DNA of 64,000 nt from Oscillospiraceae bacterium (GTDB lineage Bacteria > Bacillota > Clostridia > Oscillospirales > Oscillospiraceae): the NCBI GenBank assembly GCA_910574635.1, contig CAJTCG010000003.1, forward strand, positions 242,920-306,919, given 5' to 3'. Below are positions 41,549 through 52,081 of this stretch, piece after piece; the first letter of the stretch is position 1; every line of letters starts with the position of its first letter. The notes beneath the pieces are model-generated. The model ran no database searches. It had not been told where the DNA came from and saw only the letters and a program-made list of their open reading frames with translations. A program made the position numbers and the translations under genes.

Positions 41549-42489
41549 ATGGACGTAACAGCGATTGGTGAGATTCTGATTGACCTGACCCAGACAGGGG
41601 TCAACGCGGCGGGGGTGCCCCAGTTCTCCGCGAACCCCGGCGGAGCGCCCGCCAACGTCGCGGTGGCGGCGGCCCGTCTGGGGGCCAAGTCCGCCTTCTG
41701 GGGCAAGGTGGGGGACGACGGTTTCGGGAATTACCTCCGGAAGGTGTTGACAGACAACGGCGTGGACGCCTCCGGCCTGCGCACGGGGAGCCAGCCCACC
41801 ACCATGGCCGTGGTGTCCGTGGACGAGGCTGGGGAGCGGAGCTTCCGCTTCCTCCGGGGGGCGGACCGGGACATCTGCCCCGAGGAGGTGGACGAGGATC
41901 GGGTGCTGAGGAGCAAGATCCTCCACTTCGGCTCCGTCAGCCTGACGGCGGGCATGAGCCGCAGCGCCACCATCTTCGCCGCCCGGACGGCCCACAAAAA
42001 CGGCGGCCTTGTGAGCTACGACCCCAATTACCGCCCCGTCCTCTGGGCCAATCAGGCTGAGGCGGCGGAGTGGATGACGATTCCCCTGCCCCTGGTGGAC
42101 ATCATCAAGCTGGCGGAGGAGGAGCTGCCCCTGCTGGCCGGAACGGCGGACCTGGAGGAGGGGACCCGTATTCTGGAGGAGCGGGGCCTGTCCCTCATTA
42201 TGGTCACCCTGGGGGGCGAGGGCGTGTTCTGCCGCTGGAAGGGAGCGTCCTGGCATCAGCCCGGCGTGCCCGTAAAGGTAGCCGACACCAACGGCGCGGG
42301 GGACACCTTCCTGGGGGCTGTCCTCAGCCGCCTGTGTGCCCGGGGGGAGAAGCCCCTGGAGGGCCTGGAACGGGCGGAGCTGAAGGACATTCTGGCCTTT
42401 GCAAACCGGGCGGCGGCGTTCACCTGCTCCCGCAGCGGGGCCATCCCCGCCATGCCCGCCCTGGCGGAGCTGGAGGGAGGGCGGATGCC

Positions 42490-42493
<4 letters not shown>
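41549..42493 (+). CDS. PfkB-family carbohydrate kinase, probable fructokinase
   Basis: A 314-residue ribokinase-fold sugar kinase. The N-terminal block (GGAPANVAVAAARLGA) and the C-terminal nucleotide and catalytic motif DTNGAGDTF (Asp of the transition-state site) are plain. Fructokinases use ATP to make fructose 6-phosphate. This assignment rests on the linked amylosucrase, which frees fructose from sucrose. The next gene starts with GTG inside its stop (GTGA overlap), so expression is coupled. GATAGGAGG is upstream of the start. Confidence 0.9.
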
Positions 42494-44316
<1,823 letters not shown>

Positions 44317-44337
44317 CGCCGCGAAAGGCGTTTCTCT

Positions 44338-44373
44338 GCGCGGAAAATCCCTTTGGATTTTCCGCGCTTTTTC
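44338..44373 (+). terminator. Terminator after amylosucrase
   Basis: GCGCGGAAAATCC and GGATTTTCCGCGC with a 4-nt loop, then TTTTT. Confidence 0.9.
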
Positions 44374-44423
44374 AATCAGAAGATATCAAATACTTCCAAA
44401 TCAGGTAAACGATTAAATAACGT

Positions 44424-44452
44424 TTGCAAATGGGACGGGGACGTGGTATCCT
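44424..44452 (+). promoter_or_regulatory. Promoter of ptsHI
   Basis: TTGCAA and TATCCT spaced 17 bp, about 55 bp upstream of ptsH. Confidence 0.65.
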
Positions 44453-44505
44453 ATAAACAAGACGCCGGGCAATCCGGCCACCACGATCAGAAAGGAAGAA
44501 GCTTC

Positions 44506-44763
44506 ATGAAACAGTTCACTTATACGATCACCGATCCCGTGGGCATCCACGCCCGTCCCGCCGGCCTGCTGGCCAAGGCCGCCAAGGCCCTGGACAGCAC
44601 CGTCACCATCACCAAGGGCGAAAAGTCCGCCGCCGCCACCAAGCTGATGGCTGTCATGGGCCTGGGCGTCAAAACCGGGGAGACGATCACCTTTACCATC
44701 GAGGGCGGAGACGAGGAAGCCAGCGCCGCCGCCATGGAGCAGTTCTGCAAGGAAAACATGTAA
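44506..44763 (+). CDS. ptsH: Phosphocarrier protein HPr
   Basis: An 85-residue PTS phosphocarrier. The phosphorylated His15 sits in GIHARPAGLLAKAA. The regulatory Ser46 used by HPr kinase in Firmicutes is replaced: residues 42-52 read AAATKLMAVMG, with Lys at 46, so CcpA-type catabolite signalling through P-Ser-HPr seems not possible with this copy. AAAGGAAGAAGC precedes the ATG. It is co-transcribed with ptsI, 21 bp downstream. Confidence 0.93.
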   Translation: MKQFTYTITDPVGIHARPAGLLAKAAKALDSTVTITKGEKSAAATKLMAVMGLGVKTGETITFTIEGGDEEASAAAMEQFCKENM

Positions 44764-44784
44764 GGCCGCTGGGAGGGAACCGCT

Positions 44785-46419
44785 ATGCAAGTTGCGACTG
44801 GTAAATCCATTCTGAACGGCATTGCCATCGGCCCCCTGCGCATCTATAAGAAAGCGGAGGCCCAGACCACCGTTTCCTCCACCCTCACCCCCGAGGAGGA
44901 GTACGCCCGCTTCGACGCCGCCCGGGTCAAGGCCCAGGAGCAGCTGGGGGTCCTGTACGACAAGGCCCTGGACGAGGTGGGGGAGGACAATGCCGCCATT
45001 TTTGAGATCCACCAGATGATGCTGGACGACGACGACTATCTGGACGCCGTCCGGGGCATCCTGGAGACCCAGGGGGCCACCGCCGAGTACGCGGCGTCCG
45101 CCACCGGGGAAAACTTCGCCGCCGCCTTCGCCGCCATGGAGGACGAGTACATGCGGGCCCGGGCCGCCGACGTGAAGGACATCTCCCGCCGGGTGGTCAA
45201 CGTCCTTTTGGGCGTGGGCGACGCGGACATGATGGCCGACCAGCCCGCCATTCTGGTGGCCGACGACCTGACCCCCAGCGAAACCGTGCAGCTGGACAAG
45301 ACGAAGCTCCTGGGCTTCATCACCCGCCACGGCTCCTCCAACAGCCACACCGCCATTTTGGCCCGGACCATGAACATCCCCGCCCTGGTGGGGGTGGACT
45401 TCCAGGACGAGTGGGACGGGAAGCTGGCCGTCATCGACGGCTATAACCACTGCGTCTACATCGAGCCCGCGCCGGAGCTCCTCAGCGCCATGGAGGAAAA
45501 GCGGAGCAACGATCTCAAGCAGGAGGCCCTGCTCCAGAGCCTGAAGAAAAAGCCCAACGTCACCCTGGACGGCAAAGAGATCAAGGTCTACGCCAACATC
45601 GGAAACGCCGGGGACGTGGGGCTGGTCCTCCAGAACGACGCCCAGGGCATCGGATTGTTCCGCAGCGAATTCCTCTACCTGGATTCCCAGGACTACCCCA
45701 GCGAGGACCAGCAGTTTATGCTCTACAAGCGGGTGGTGGAGACTATGGCCGGAAAGAAGGTCATCATCCGCACCCTGGACATCGGCGCGGACAAACAGGC
45801 GGATTACTTCGGACTGGACAAGGAGGAGAACCCCGCCCTGGGCTACCGGGCCATCCGCATCTGCCTGACCCGGAAGGAGATCTTCAAGACCCAGCTCCGG
45901 GCCATTCTCCGGGCCAGCGCTTTCGGCACCGTCTCCGTCATGTTCCCCATGATCATCTCCGTCCGGGAGGTCCGGGACGCCAAGGAGATTTTGGAGGAGT
46001 GCCGGGCCGAGCTGGAAGAGCGGGGCGTGGCCATGGGCAGCGTGGAGATCGGCATCATGGTGGAGACGCCCGCCGCCGTCCTTCTGGCCGACGAGCTGGC
46101 CGAGGAAGTGGAGTTCTTCTCCCTGGGCACCAACGATCTGACCCAGTACACCCTGGCCATCGACCGGCAGAACCCCAAGCTGGATAACTTCTACGACTCC
46201 CATCACCCGGCGGTCCTCCGCATGATCCGCCACACCATCGAGGCGGGCCACCGCCACGGTTGCTGGGTGGGCATCTGCGGGGAGCTGGGCGCGGACCAGA
46301 CCCTGACGGAGACCTTCCTCCGCTATGGCGTGGACGAGCTGAGCGTCTCGCCCGCCTCGGTCCTGCCCCTGCGGAAGATCATCCGCAGCTTGGATTTGAG
46401 CAAGGAGTCCCAGGACTAA
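44785..46419 (+). CDS. ptsI: Phosphoenolpyruvate-protein phosphotransferase (Enzyme I)
   Basis: A 544-residue Enzyme I that takes phosphate from PEP and hands it to HPr His15. The swivelling His is in GSSNSHTAILARTMNIPALVG (about residues 186-206), and the PEP-binding TIM barrel contains DIGADKQADYFG, RAIRICLTRKEIFKTQLRAI, VEFFSLGTNDLTQYTLAIDR and CGELGAD. Length is slightly short but normal for the group. GGGAGGGAACC sits before the ATG. A terminator follows at 46434. Confidence 0.95.
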   Translation: MQVATGKSILNGIAIGPLRIYKKAEAQTTVSSTLTPEEEYARFDAARVKAQEQLGVLYDKALDEVGEDNAAIFEIHQMMLDDDDYLDAVRGILETQGATAEYAASATGENFAAAFAAMEDEYMRARAADVKDISRRVVNVLLGVGDADMMADQPAILVADDLTPSETVQLDKTKLLGFITRHGSSNSHTAILARTMNIPALVGVDFQDEWDGKLAVIDGYNHCVYIEPAPELLSAMEEKRSNDLKQEALLQSLKKKPNVTLDGKEIKVYANIGNAGDVGLVLQNDAQGIGLFRSEFLYLDSQDYPSEDQQFMLYKRVVETMAGKKVIIRTLDIGADKQADYFGLDKEENPALGYRAIRICLTRKEIFKTQLRAILRASAFGTVSVMFPMIISVREVRDAKEILEECRAELEERGVAMGSVEIGIMVETPAAVLLADELAEEVEFFSLGTNDLTQYTLAIDRQNPKLDNFYDSHHPAVLRMIRHTIEAGHRHGCWVGICGELGADQTLTETFLRYGVDELSVSPASVLPLRKIIRSLDLSKESQD

Positions 46420-46433
46420 GGCAAAGAACAGCG

Positions 46434-46468
46434 GAGCGCCGGACGCGTATGCGTCCGGCGCTCTTTTA
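46434..46468. terminator. Terminator between ptsI and the HIT gene
   Basis: GAGCGCCGGACGC-GTAT-GCGTCCGGCGCTC then TTTT. It separates convergent genes and can act on both strands. Confidence 0.9.
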
Positions 46469-46476
46469 TGCACCGC

Positions 46477-46899
46477 TTACAGGTTCGCCTTGATTTTCGC
46501 GATGATCGCGTCGTATTCCGGCTGGGTGAGGAAGACCTTCTCCGGGTTCATGGCGAAGGTGGAGGCCCACTCGGCCTGGTCCTTGTACTTGGGGACCAGG
46601 TGGAAGTGCATGTGGCCGCTGGTGTCCCCATAGGACCCGTAGTTGATCTTGTCCGGGTGGAAGGCGGCGTGGAGGGCCTTGGCCACCCGGTTCACGTCGG
46701 CGAAGAAGGCGCTGCGCTCCTCGCCGGTGAGCTCCGTCATGTCGCCGGCGTGCTCCTTGTAGGCCACGATGCAGCGGCCGGGGTGGCTCTGCTCCTTAAA
46801 GAGGACCAGAACGCTGGCCTCCAGGTCGCAGACGTAGATGCCGAAGCCGTCCAGCAGCTCCTGTTTCCGGGTGCAGTATCCGCAGTTTTGGTCTTTCAT
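46477..46899 (-). CDS. HIT-family nucleotide hydrolase/transferase
   Basis: A 140-residue HIT protein. The signature histidine triad is in GHMHFHLVPK near residue 97-106. N-terminal CGYC suggests a zinc site. Such proteins hydrolyse nucleoside phosphoramidates or dinucleotides in the cytosol. The start at 46899 is favoured as the first ATG of the conserved domain, since the region before it is promoter-like (TATAAT at 46936-46941 on the minus strand). AAAGGA lies about 13 bases upstream. Confidence 0.87.
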   Translation of the reverse strand: MKDQNCGYCTRKQELLDGFGIYVCDLEASVLVLFKEQSHPGRCIVAYKEHAGDMTELTGEERSAFFADVNRVAKALHAAFHPDKINYGSYGDTSGHMHFHLVPKYKDQAEWASTFAMNPEKVFLTQPEYDAIIAKIKANL

Positions 46900-47067
46900 G
46901 AGGGGATCGATCCTTTCTGTTTGGATTGTCCCACTATTATAGCACGCCGGGACGGCGCTTGGTAGTGCTGATTTTAAATTTCCCTTCCCCGCCGGGCGCC
47001 CTGCCGGCTTTTGCCAAAAGGCCCGGTCCCTTCCCCCGGAGCTCCCCGGCTTTCGGCGAAAATACCA

Positions 47068-47096
47068 TTGTAATTTTCCGGCGGTCAGGGTACAAT
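47068..47096 (+). promoter_or_regulatory. Promoter of the BMP-fusion operon
   Basis: TTGTAA and TACAAT spaced 17 bp, about 50 bp before the start codon at 47144. Confidence 0.7.
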
Positions 47097-47143
47097 AAAC
47101 CCTTGAAATCACATGGATCGGAACGATAAGGGAGGACTTTTGC

Positions 47144-49045
47144 ATGAACCGTCAGGAGGCAATGTCGCAGTACGCCACCGCCTTGAAACAGGGGCGCAAG
47201 GCCTATAAGGAGGCCCTGGTCCGGGGCCGCTACCCCTATCCCCAGGTGCTGGACGAGATCATCAGCGACTCTATGGTGGCGGGCCAGACGGAGCTGGGGG
47301 TGATGGAGATTCCCATCGACCAGATCGTCGGCACCAAAACGGCGGGCCGCCGGTCCGCCTTCTCGGCGGACTTCCTGCCCCTGCTGGACCCGGACACGGA
47401 GTTTGCCGGGAAGTGGATCAGCCTCTGCGAGGCCCACCTGGGGGACGAGGGCATCCGGGACCCCATCCGGTGCTATGAGTACTTCGGCCGCTTTTACGTC
47501 CAGGAGGGAAACAAGCGGGTCAGCGTCCTGCGGAGCTATGGCGCGCCCACCATCCCCGCTTACGTCATCCGCATGATCCCTGTCTGGACGGAGGACCCGG
47601 CGGTGGCGGCCTACTACGAATTTATGCAGTCCTTTCCGAAGACGAAGCTGTACCGGACCCGGTTCACCCGGGCGGGGAGCTTTGTCAAACTCCAGAAGGC
47701 CCTGGGCTATGAGCCGGACCACATCTGGACGGAGGACGAGCGCCGCCGCTTCGCCGCGGGCTACACCTATTTTCAAGAGCCCTTTTTGAAGCTGGGAGGC
47801 GGGGAGCTGCCCATCACCGTGGCGGACGCCGTGCTGGTGTGGCTGAAGGTCTACAGCTTCGACGAACTGATCTCCCTGTCCTCGGCGGAGCTCCTCAAGA
47901 GCGTCAAGGCCGTCTGGGCGGACATCAAGGCCCTGTCAGGGCCCATCGCCGTCCGCACGGACACGCCGGAGGCCAGGGAGGAGAACCTGCTGGGCCGCAT
48001 CTTCAAGCCCAAGCAGCTAAGCCGCCTGCATGTGGCCTTCATCAGCGACCAGCTGCCGGAGCAGAGCGACTGGGCCCGGGCCCACGACCTGGGGAGGGAG
48101 TACCTGGAAACCGTGCTGGAGGACCGGGTGGAAACGGAGGTCTTCTACGGCCTCCGCCCCGGGGAGGAGGCGGAGGCCGCCATGGAGGAGGCCATTGAGC
48201 ACGGGGCCCAGATCCTCTTCGCCATCACGCCGCCCCTCATCGGGGCCTGCCGGAAGACGGCGGCGAAGCACCCTGAGGTCCGTATTCTGAACTGCTCCGT
48301 CTCCATGCCCTACGCCGGGGTCCGTACCTATTACAGCCGCATCTATGAGGCGAAGTATATCGCCGGGGCCATCGCCGGGGCTCTGAGCCGCAGCGGCCGC
48401 ATCGGGTACGTGGCCAGCAGCCCGATCTTCGGCGTTCCCGCCAGCATCAACGCCTTCGCCCTGGGGGCCCAGCTGACAAATCCCCGGGCGGAGATCACCC
48501 TCCGCTGGTCCTGCGTGGAGGAGGACGCCATGGACGCCCTGGCCTGGGAGGGGGTCTCCCTCATCTCCAACCGGGACATTCCCACGCCGGACCGCATCCG
48601 GGAGCCCTGGGGCCTTTGCCGCATTGAGAACGGAAAATTCCACTCCTTGGCCTCCCCCTACTGGCACTGGGGCAATGTCTACACGAACCTGGTCCGCAGC
48701 GTGCTGGAGGGCGGCTGGGAGGCCCTGGCAGCCCCGGAGGGCCAGGCGGTGAACTACTGGTGGGGCCTGGACAGCCGGGCCGTGGACATCCTGCTGGGGG
48801 ACGATCTGCCCGCCGGGGTCCGCCGGCTGGCGGGCGTCCTCCGCCGGGGCATCATCGACGGTTCCCTCCAGCCCTTCCCCGAGGCCGCGCCGGAGAAAAT
48901 CCTGCACATGGACACCCTTCTGGACTGCGTCCACGGCCAGCTGCCCCAGTATGAGGACCTGCTGCCCATGGCCCGCCCCCTCGCCCGGCTCCAGGGCGTC
49001 TACCGGGAGGCCATTCCCCCGGAGAAGGAGGACCCCATCCTATGA
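47144..49045 (+). CDS. Cytosolic fusion of ParB-like domain and BMP-type ligand-binding domain
   Basis: A 633-residue protein lacking signal peptide and lipobox. Residues 1-140 include a ParB/Srx-like pattern (VMEIPIDQIVGTKTAGRRSA near residue 53, and FYVQEGNKRVSVLRSYGAPT near residue 120), which is used for DNA or nucleotide binding. The middle (140-300) is helical. From about residue 295 a BMP/PnrA-type ligand-binding fold begins (LHVAFISDQLPEQSDWARAH, GIASSPIFGVPASINAF-like block). BMP proteins normally bind nucleosides outside the cell, so an intracellular nucleoside sensor is plausible. GGGAGGAC lies upstream of the start. The phosphoesterase gene overlaps its stop. Confidence 0.75.
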   Translation: MNRQEAMSQYATALKQGRKAYKEALVRGRYPYPQVLDEIISDSMVAGQTELGVMEIPIDQIVGTKTAGRRSAFSADFLPLLDPDTEFAGKWISLCEAHLGDEGIRDPIRCYEYFGRFYVQEGNKRVSVLRSYGAPTIPAYVIRMIPVWTEDPAVAAYYEFMQSFPKTKLYRTRFTRAGSFVKLQKALGYEPDHIWTEDERRRFAAGYTYFQEPFLKLGGGELPITVADAVLVWLKVYSFDELISLSSAELLKSVKAVWADIKALSGPIAVRTDTPEAREENLLGRIFKPKQLSRLHVAFISDQLPEQSDWARAHDLGREYLETVLEDRVETEVFYGLRPGEEAEAAMEEAIEHGAQILFAITPPLIGACRKTAAKHPEVRILNCSVSMPYAGVRTYYSRIYEAKYIAGAIAGALSRSGRIGYVASSPIFGVPASINAFALGAQLTNPRAEITLRWSCVEEDAMDALAWEGVSLISNRDIPTPDRIREPWGLCRIENGKFHSLASPYWHWGNVYTNLVRSVLEGGWEALAAPEGQAVNYWWGLDSRAVDILLGDDLPAGVRRLAGVLRRGIIDGSLQPFPEAAPEKILHMDTLLDCVHGQLPQYEDLLPMARPLARLQGVYREAIPPEKEDPIL

Positions 49046-49659
49046 AGCTGCTGTTACTGTCTGATAAAGAGAGCGAGTACCTGTGGGACTACTACCGTCC
49101 GGGCCGCCTGGACGGCATCGACCTGATCCTCTCCTGCGGGGACTTGAACTCCAAATACCTCAGCTTCCTGGTGACCATGAGCGGCAAGCCCCTGCTCTAC
49201 GTCCACGGGAATCACGACAAGACCTATGACCGGAACCCTCCGGAGGGCTGCGACTGCGTGGAGGACCGCCTGGTGACGGTGAAGGGCCTGCGCATTTTGG
49301 GCCTGGGGGGGAGTGTAGAGTACAGCGGAGGGCCCCACCAGTACACGGAGGCCCAGATGGCCCGCCGGGTCCGGCGGCTGTGGTGGAGCCTCCGGCGGGC
49401 GGGGGGCGTGGACATTGTGCTGACCCACTCGCCCATCATGGGCTATGGAGACGGGGAGGACTACGCCCACCAGGGGTTTGAGTGTTTGCTGAATTTGGTG
49501 GACAAGTACCGGCCCCGGTACTTGATCCATGGGCATGTGCATGTGAACTATGGGTTCCAGATCCCCCGGGTGCTCCAGCGGGGGGAGACTACCATCATCA
49601 ACGCCTATGAGCGGTATGTGCTGGATCTGGAAAACCCGCCAAAGGCGGAAAACCCTTGA
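49042..49659 (+). CDS. Calcineurin-like metallophosphoesterase
   Basis: A 205-residue metallophosphoesterase. The metal ligand motifs are visible: LSDKES-type start, LSCGDLNSKYL, YVHGNHDKTYD (GNHD), LTHSPIMGYGDGEDYAHQG and HGHVHVNYG. It hydrolyses phosphodiester or phosphomonoester bonds in the cytosol. The ATG overlaps the stop of the BMP-fusion gene (ATGA), so it is translationally coupled and probably serves the same pathway; a nucleotide substrate is an inference. Confidence 0.87.
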   Translation: MKLLLLSDKESEYLWDYYRPGRLDGIDLILSCGDLNSKYLSFLVTMSGKPLLYVHGNHDKTYDRNPPEGCDCVEDRLVTVKGLRILGLGGSVEYSGGPHQYTEAQMARRVRRLWWSLRRAGGVDIVLTHSPIMGYGDGEDYAHQGFECLLNLVDKYRPRYLIHGHVHVNYGFQIPRVLQRGETTIINAYERYVLDLENPPKAENP

Positions 49660-49761
49660 CGCCGCAAGGAAACAGGCGCGGGCCGGAAAGGCCTCCACGG
49701 ATTTTTCGGGGGTGCATAAGGCCCGCGGAAGCCGGTTTGCGCGGCAAAGCGGAATGTCTGC

Positions 49762-49804
49762 TCCAAAAGGAAAAGCACCGCTTTGCGGTGCTTTTCCTTT
49801 TGGA
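49762..49804. terminator. Long hairpin terminator touching tRNA-Gly
   Basis: A 20-bp perfect stem (arm TCCAAAAGGAAAAGCACCGC) with loop TTT ends at 49804 and overlaps the CCA end of the tRNA gene by four bases. It has A/T runs on both strands, so it ends both the plus-strand operon and the tRNA. Confidence 0.85.
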
Positions 49805-49874
49805 GCAGGGTACGGGAATCGAACCCGCCTCCACGGCTTGGGAAGCCGTTGTACTACCGATGTACTAACCCTGC
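49801..49874 (-). tRNA. tRNA-Gly (anticodon CCC)
   Basis: A 74-nt cloverleaf on the minus strand with encoded CCA. The acceptor stem is GCAGGGT/ACCCTGC, the anticodon loop reads TTCCCAA in the stem ACGGC/GCCGT, and the T-arm is GGCGGGTTCGATTCCCG-like. The anticodon CCC reads GGG. The terminator hairpin immediately follows and shares its last four bases. Confidence 0.93.
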
Positions 49875-49967
49875 GTATTCAATTTACACAACAATGTTAT
49901 TATAAACGAACCGGCGGGAAAAATCAAGTCCTTTTCCGCCGGGAAAAGAAATTTTTACCCCGGGAAA

Positions 49968-50005
49968 GACCCGGCCCGCCCCAAAGGGGACGGACCGGAC
50001 TTTTT
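49968..50005 (-). terminator. Terminator of the rpsF-ssb-rpsR operon
   Basis: A GC-rich hairpin (GTCCGGTCCGTCCCC on the minus strand paired with GGGGCGGGCCGGGTC) with loop TTT and then TCTTTCCC, 19 bp after rpsR. The plus side also has TTTTT. Confidence 0.8.
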
Positions 50006-50023
50006 CAGTTCCTTGTTCCTCCG

Positions 50024-50275
50024 TCAGTCGGTGACGTAGGGCAGCAGGGCGATCTGACGGGCCCGCTTGATGGCCTCAGTCAGCTGGCGCTGATGCATAG
50101 CGCAGGTGCCGGTGGTCCTGCGGGGCAGGATCTTGGCGCGCTCAGAGATGAAGCGGCGCAGCTTGGCGGCATCCTTATAGTCGATGTGCTCGCACTTCTC
50201 GGCGCAGAACTGGCAGACCTTGCGGCGCTTGCCCCGCGTCGGGCGGGCGGGGCGGGATTCACGATCGAAAGCCAT
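50024..50275 (-). CDS. rpsR: 30S ribosomal protein S18
   Basis: An 83-residue S18 that binds 16S rRNA and S6. The typical core is [20 protein letters not shown] and the C-terminus is [19 protein letters not shown]. The N-terminal Cys pair KVCQFCAEK makes this the zinc-binding (C+) type. Start preceded by AAAGGAGG. It is the third gene of the rpsF-ssb-rpsR operon. Confidence 0.97.
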   Translation of the reverse strand: MAFDRESRPARPTRGKRRKVCQFCAEKCEHIDYKDAAKLRRFISERAKILPRRTTGTCAMHQRQLTEAIKRARQIALLPYVTD

Positions 50276-50335
50276 GAGATTTCCTCCTTTATTCCGGTGT
50301 CCGAAGAACTCCGCGCCCTTCGGAATCCATCAAAT

Positions 50336-50806
50336 TCAAAACGGCAGCTCGCCGTCCTCCTCGCCGATCTCGGTGAAATCAGACCCTCCTCCAAAGCCGG
50401 AGGCAGGAGCCCTGCCGGACGCGGCGGGGGCGCCGTAGGCGGGGGGCGCTCCGTAGGAGGAGCCGCCGTATTCGCCGCCGCTGTCCCGTTTGGAGTCCCC
50501 GAAGTAGACGTTGTCCGCCACGACCTCGGCGCTGCGGCGCTTGCCGCCTTCCCGGTCGGTCCAATCGCGGATCTGCAGCCGTCCCTCCACCACGGCCATG
50601 CGGCCCTTGGCGAAGTACTTGCTGACAAACTCCGCCGTGCTCCGCCAGGCGACCACATCGATGAAGTCCGTCTCCTTCTCGCCGCTCTGGGACTTGAAGT
50701 CCCGGTCGCAGGCGATGGAGAAGGACGTGACGGCGGTGCCGCTCTGGGTGCGGCGCAGTTCGGGGTCACGGGTCAGACGGCCCATGAGAATGATCTTGTT
50801 CAGCAT
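50336..50806 (-). CDS. ssb: Single-stranded DNA-binding protein (chromosomal)
   Basis: A 156-residue SSB, the main chromosomal copy. OB-fold blocks: NKIILMGRLTRDPELRRTQS, FIDVVAWRSTAEF, GRMAVVEGRLQIRDWTDREG. A Gly/Ser/Ala-rich tail ends DGELPF, the acidic tip that recruits repair and replication proteins. Located between rpsF and rpsR as in most Firmicutes. The OB-fold is clearly related to the element-borne SSB at 17822, with a different tail. Confidence 0.97.
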   Translation of the reverse strand: MLNKIILMGRLTRDPELRRTQSGTAVTSFSIACDRDFKSQSGEKETDFIDVVAWRSTAEFVSKYFAKGRMAVVEGRLQIRDWTDREGGKRRSAEVVADNVYFGDSKRDSGGEYGGSSYGAPPAYGAPAASGRAPASGFGGGSDFTEIGEEDGELPF

Positions 50807-50819
50807 GCGGGGTTCCTCC

Positions 50820-51116
50820 TCACTCGCCCTTGCAGACGATCAGGGAACGCATGATGCCGTCGGTGATACCGAGAACGCGGTCCAGCTCCTTGGGGAAGGA
50901 CGGTTCGCTGGTGAAGCTCATCAGCACATAGTAGCCGTCGTTTTTGTAGTCGATGGGATAGGCGAGACGCCGGGCGCCCCACTCCTCCACCTCGACGGCG
51001 GAGCCGTTCTGCTCAGCCAGGGTCTTGAACTTCGCAACCAGAGCGGCGATGTTCTCCTCCCCCTGTGCAGGGTCGATGATATACACGACCTCGTAATTGG
51101 CAGTAACCTTTGCCAT
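50820..51116 (-). CDS. rpsF: 30S ribosomal protein S6
   Basis: A 98-residue S6 (YEVVYIIDPAQGEENIAALV, GARRLAYPIDYKNDGYYVLM) that pairs with S18 on the 30S platform. The start at 51116 is fixed by AAAGGAGGTGCAAAC. It is the first gene of the operon, with a promoter at 51194. Confidence 0.97.
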   Translation of the reverse strand: MAKVTANYEVVYIIDPAQGEENIAALVAKFKTLAEQNGSAVEVEEWGARRLAYPIDYKNDGYYVLMSFTSEPSFPKELDRVLGITDGIMRSLIVCKGE

Positions 51117-51193
51117 GTTTGCACCTCCTTTTGGACAAATGGCCCTCATACTCCGATGAGAGCAAGGATATGCCTGCAGCTGCAAGCCTACTT

Positions 51194-51221
51194 ATTATAT
51201 CGGAATTTGGGGAAATGTCAA
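51194..51221 (-). promoter_or_regulatory. Promoter of the rpsF operon
   Basis: TTGACA and TATAAT with a 16-bp spacer, about 80 bp upstream of rpsF. Near consensus, as expected for ribosomal genes. Confidence 0.85.
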
Positions 51222-51259
51222 GGAAAAGTTTCCACTCCGCCCCGTGATTTTCACCTTTT

Positions 51260-52081
51260 TCAGCGGCTCCGCCGTCCCCGGAGGGCCGCAAGGCCGCAGG
51301 CCAGGAGGAACAGCGCCAGGTTCGCCGCCACCACCGTGGCCCCCACCGGCGTGGACCAGGAGAAGGACACGGCGAGTCCCGCGCAGAAGCACCCCACCGA
51401 CGTAACGGCGGCGCAGAGGGTCACCCCCAGGAAGCTCTGAAACAGCCGCATGGCCGTCAGCGCCGGGAAAATCACCAGGGAGGAGATCAGCATGGCCCCC
51501 ATCATCCGCATGCCCAGCACGATGGTCAGTGCCGTCAAAATGGCCAGCAGGGCGTTGTACCGCTCCACCCGCATCCCTGTGGCCCGGGAGAAGCCCTCGT
51601 CAAAGGTCACGGCGAAAATGCGGTGGTAAAACAGGAGGAACAAAGCCAGCACGGCGGCGCAGAGGACCACCGACAGCCCGACGTCCGCCTTGCTCATGGC
51701 CAGGACGCTGCCGAACATATAGTTGTCCACGTCCGTGGTCATGCCGGAGGTCTTGGAAATCACCAGCACCCCCAGGGCCAGGGAGGAGGCGCTGACCACG
51801 GCGATGGCCGCGTCGCTGTTCCACCGGGGGCTGTCCGCCACCCGGAGGAGGAGAAAGGCCGCGGCGACCACCACGGGAATGGAGAAATACAGCGGCGTGA
51901 ATCCCAGGGCCGCCGCCATGGCCAGGGCCCCGAAGGACACATGGCTGAGGCCGTCGCCTATCATGGAGTACCGCTTCAGAACCAAAGGCACCCCCAGCAG
52001 GGCGGCGCAGAGGCTCACCAGCACCCCGGCGACGAGGGCCCGCTGAATAAAGGGGAAGGAGAACATTTCCAGCAAGCTCAT
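51260..52081 (-). CDS. znuB: Metal (zinc/manganese) ABC transporter permease
   Basis: A 273-residue ABC-3 family permease with eight or nine hydrophobic helices (start MSLLEMFSFPFIQRALVAGV). The conserved loop KRYSMIGDGLSHVSFGALAMA near residue 37 and the tail helices match ZnuB/MntB. It transports Zn or Mn with the ATPase encoded upstream. It overlaps znuC by four bases. A substrate-binding protein gene is not adjacent, so the binding protein must be elsewhere. Confidence 0.9.
   Translation of the reverse strand: MSLLEMFSFPFIQRALVAGVLVSLCAALLGVPLVLKRYSMIGDGLSHVSFGALAMAAALGFTPLYFSIPVVVAAAFLLLRVADSPRWNSDAAIAVVSASSLALGVLVISKTSGMTTDVDNYMFGSVLAMSKADVGLSVVLCAAVLALFLLFYHRIFAVTFDEGFSRATGMRVERYNALLAILTALTIVLGMRMMGAMLISSLVIFPALTAMRLFQSFLGVTLCAAVTSVGCFCAGLAVSFSWSTPVGATVVAANLALFLLACGLAALRGRRSR

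Noticed and set aside
44413..46473. A 686-residue frame antisense to ptsHI
   Set aside because: Antisense shadow; ptsH and ptsI motifs are unambiguous.
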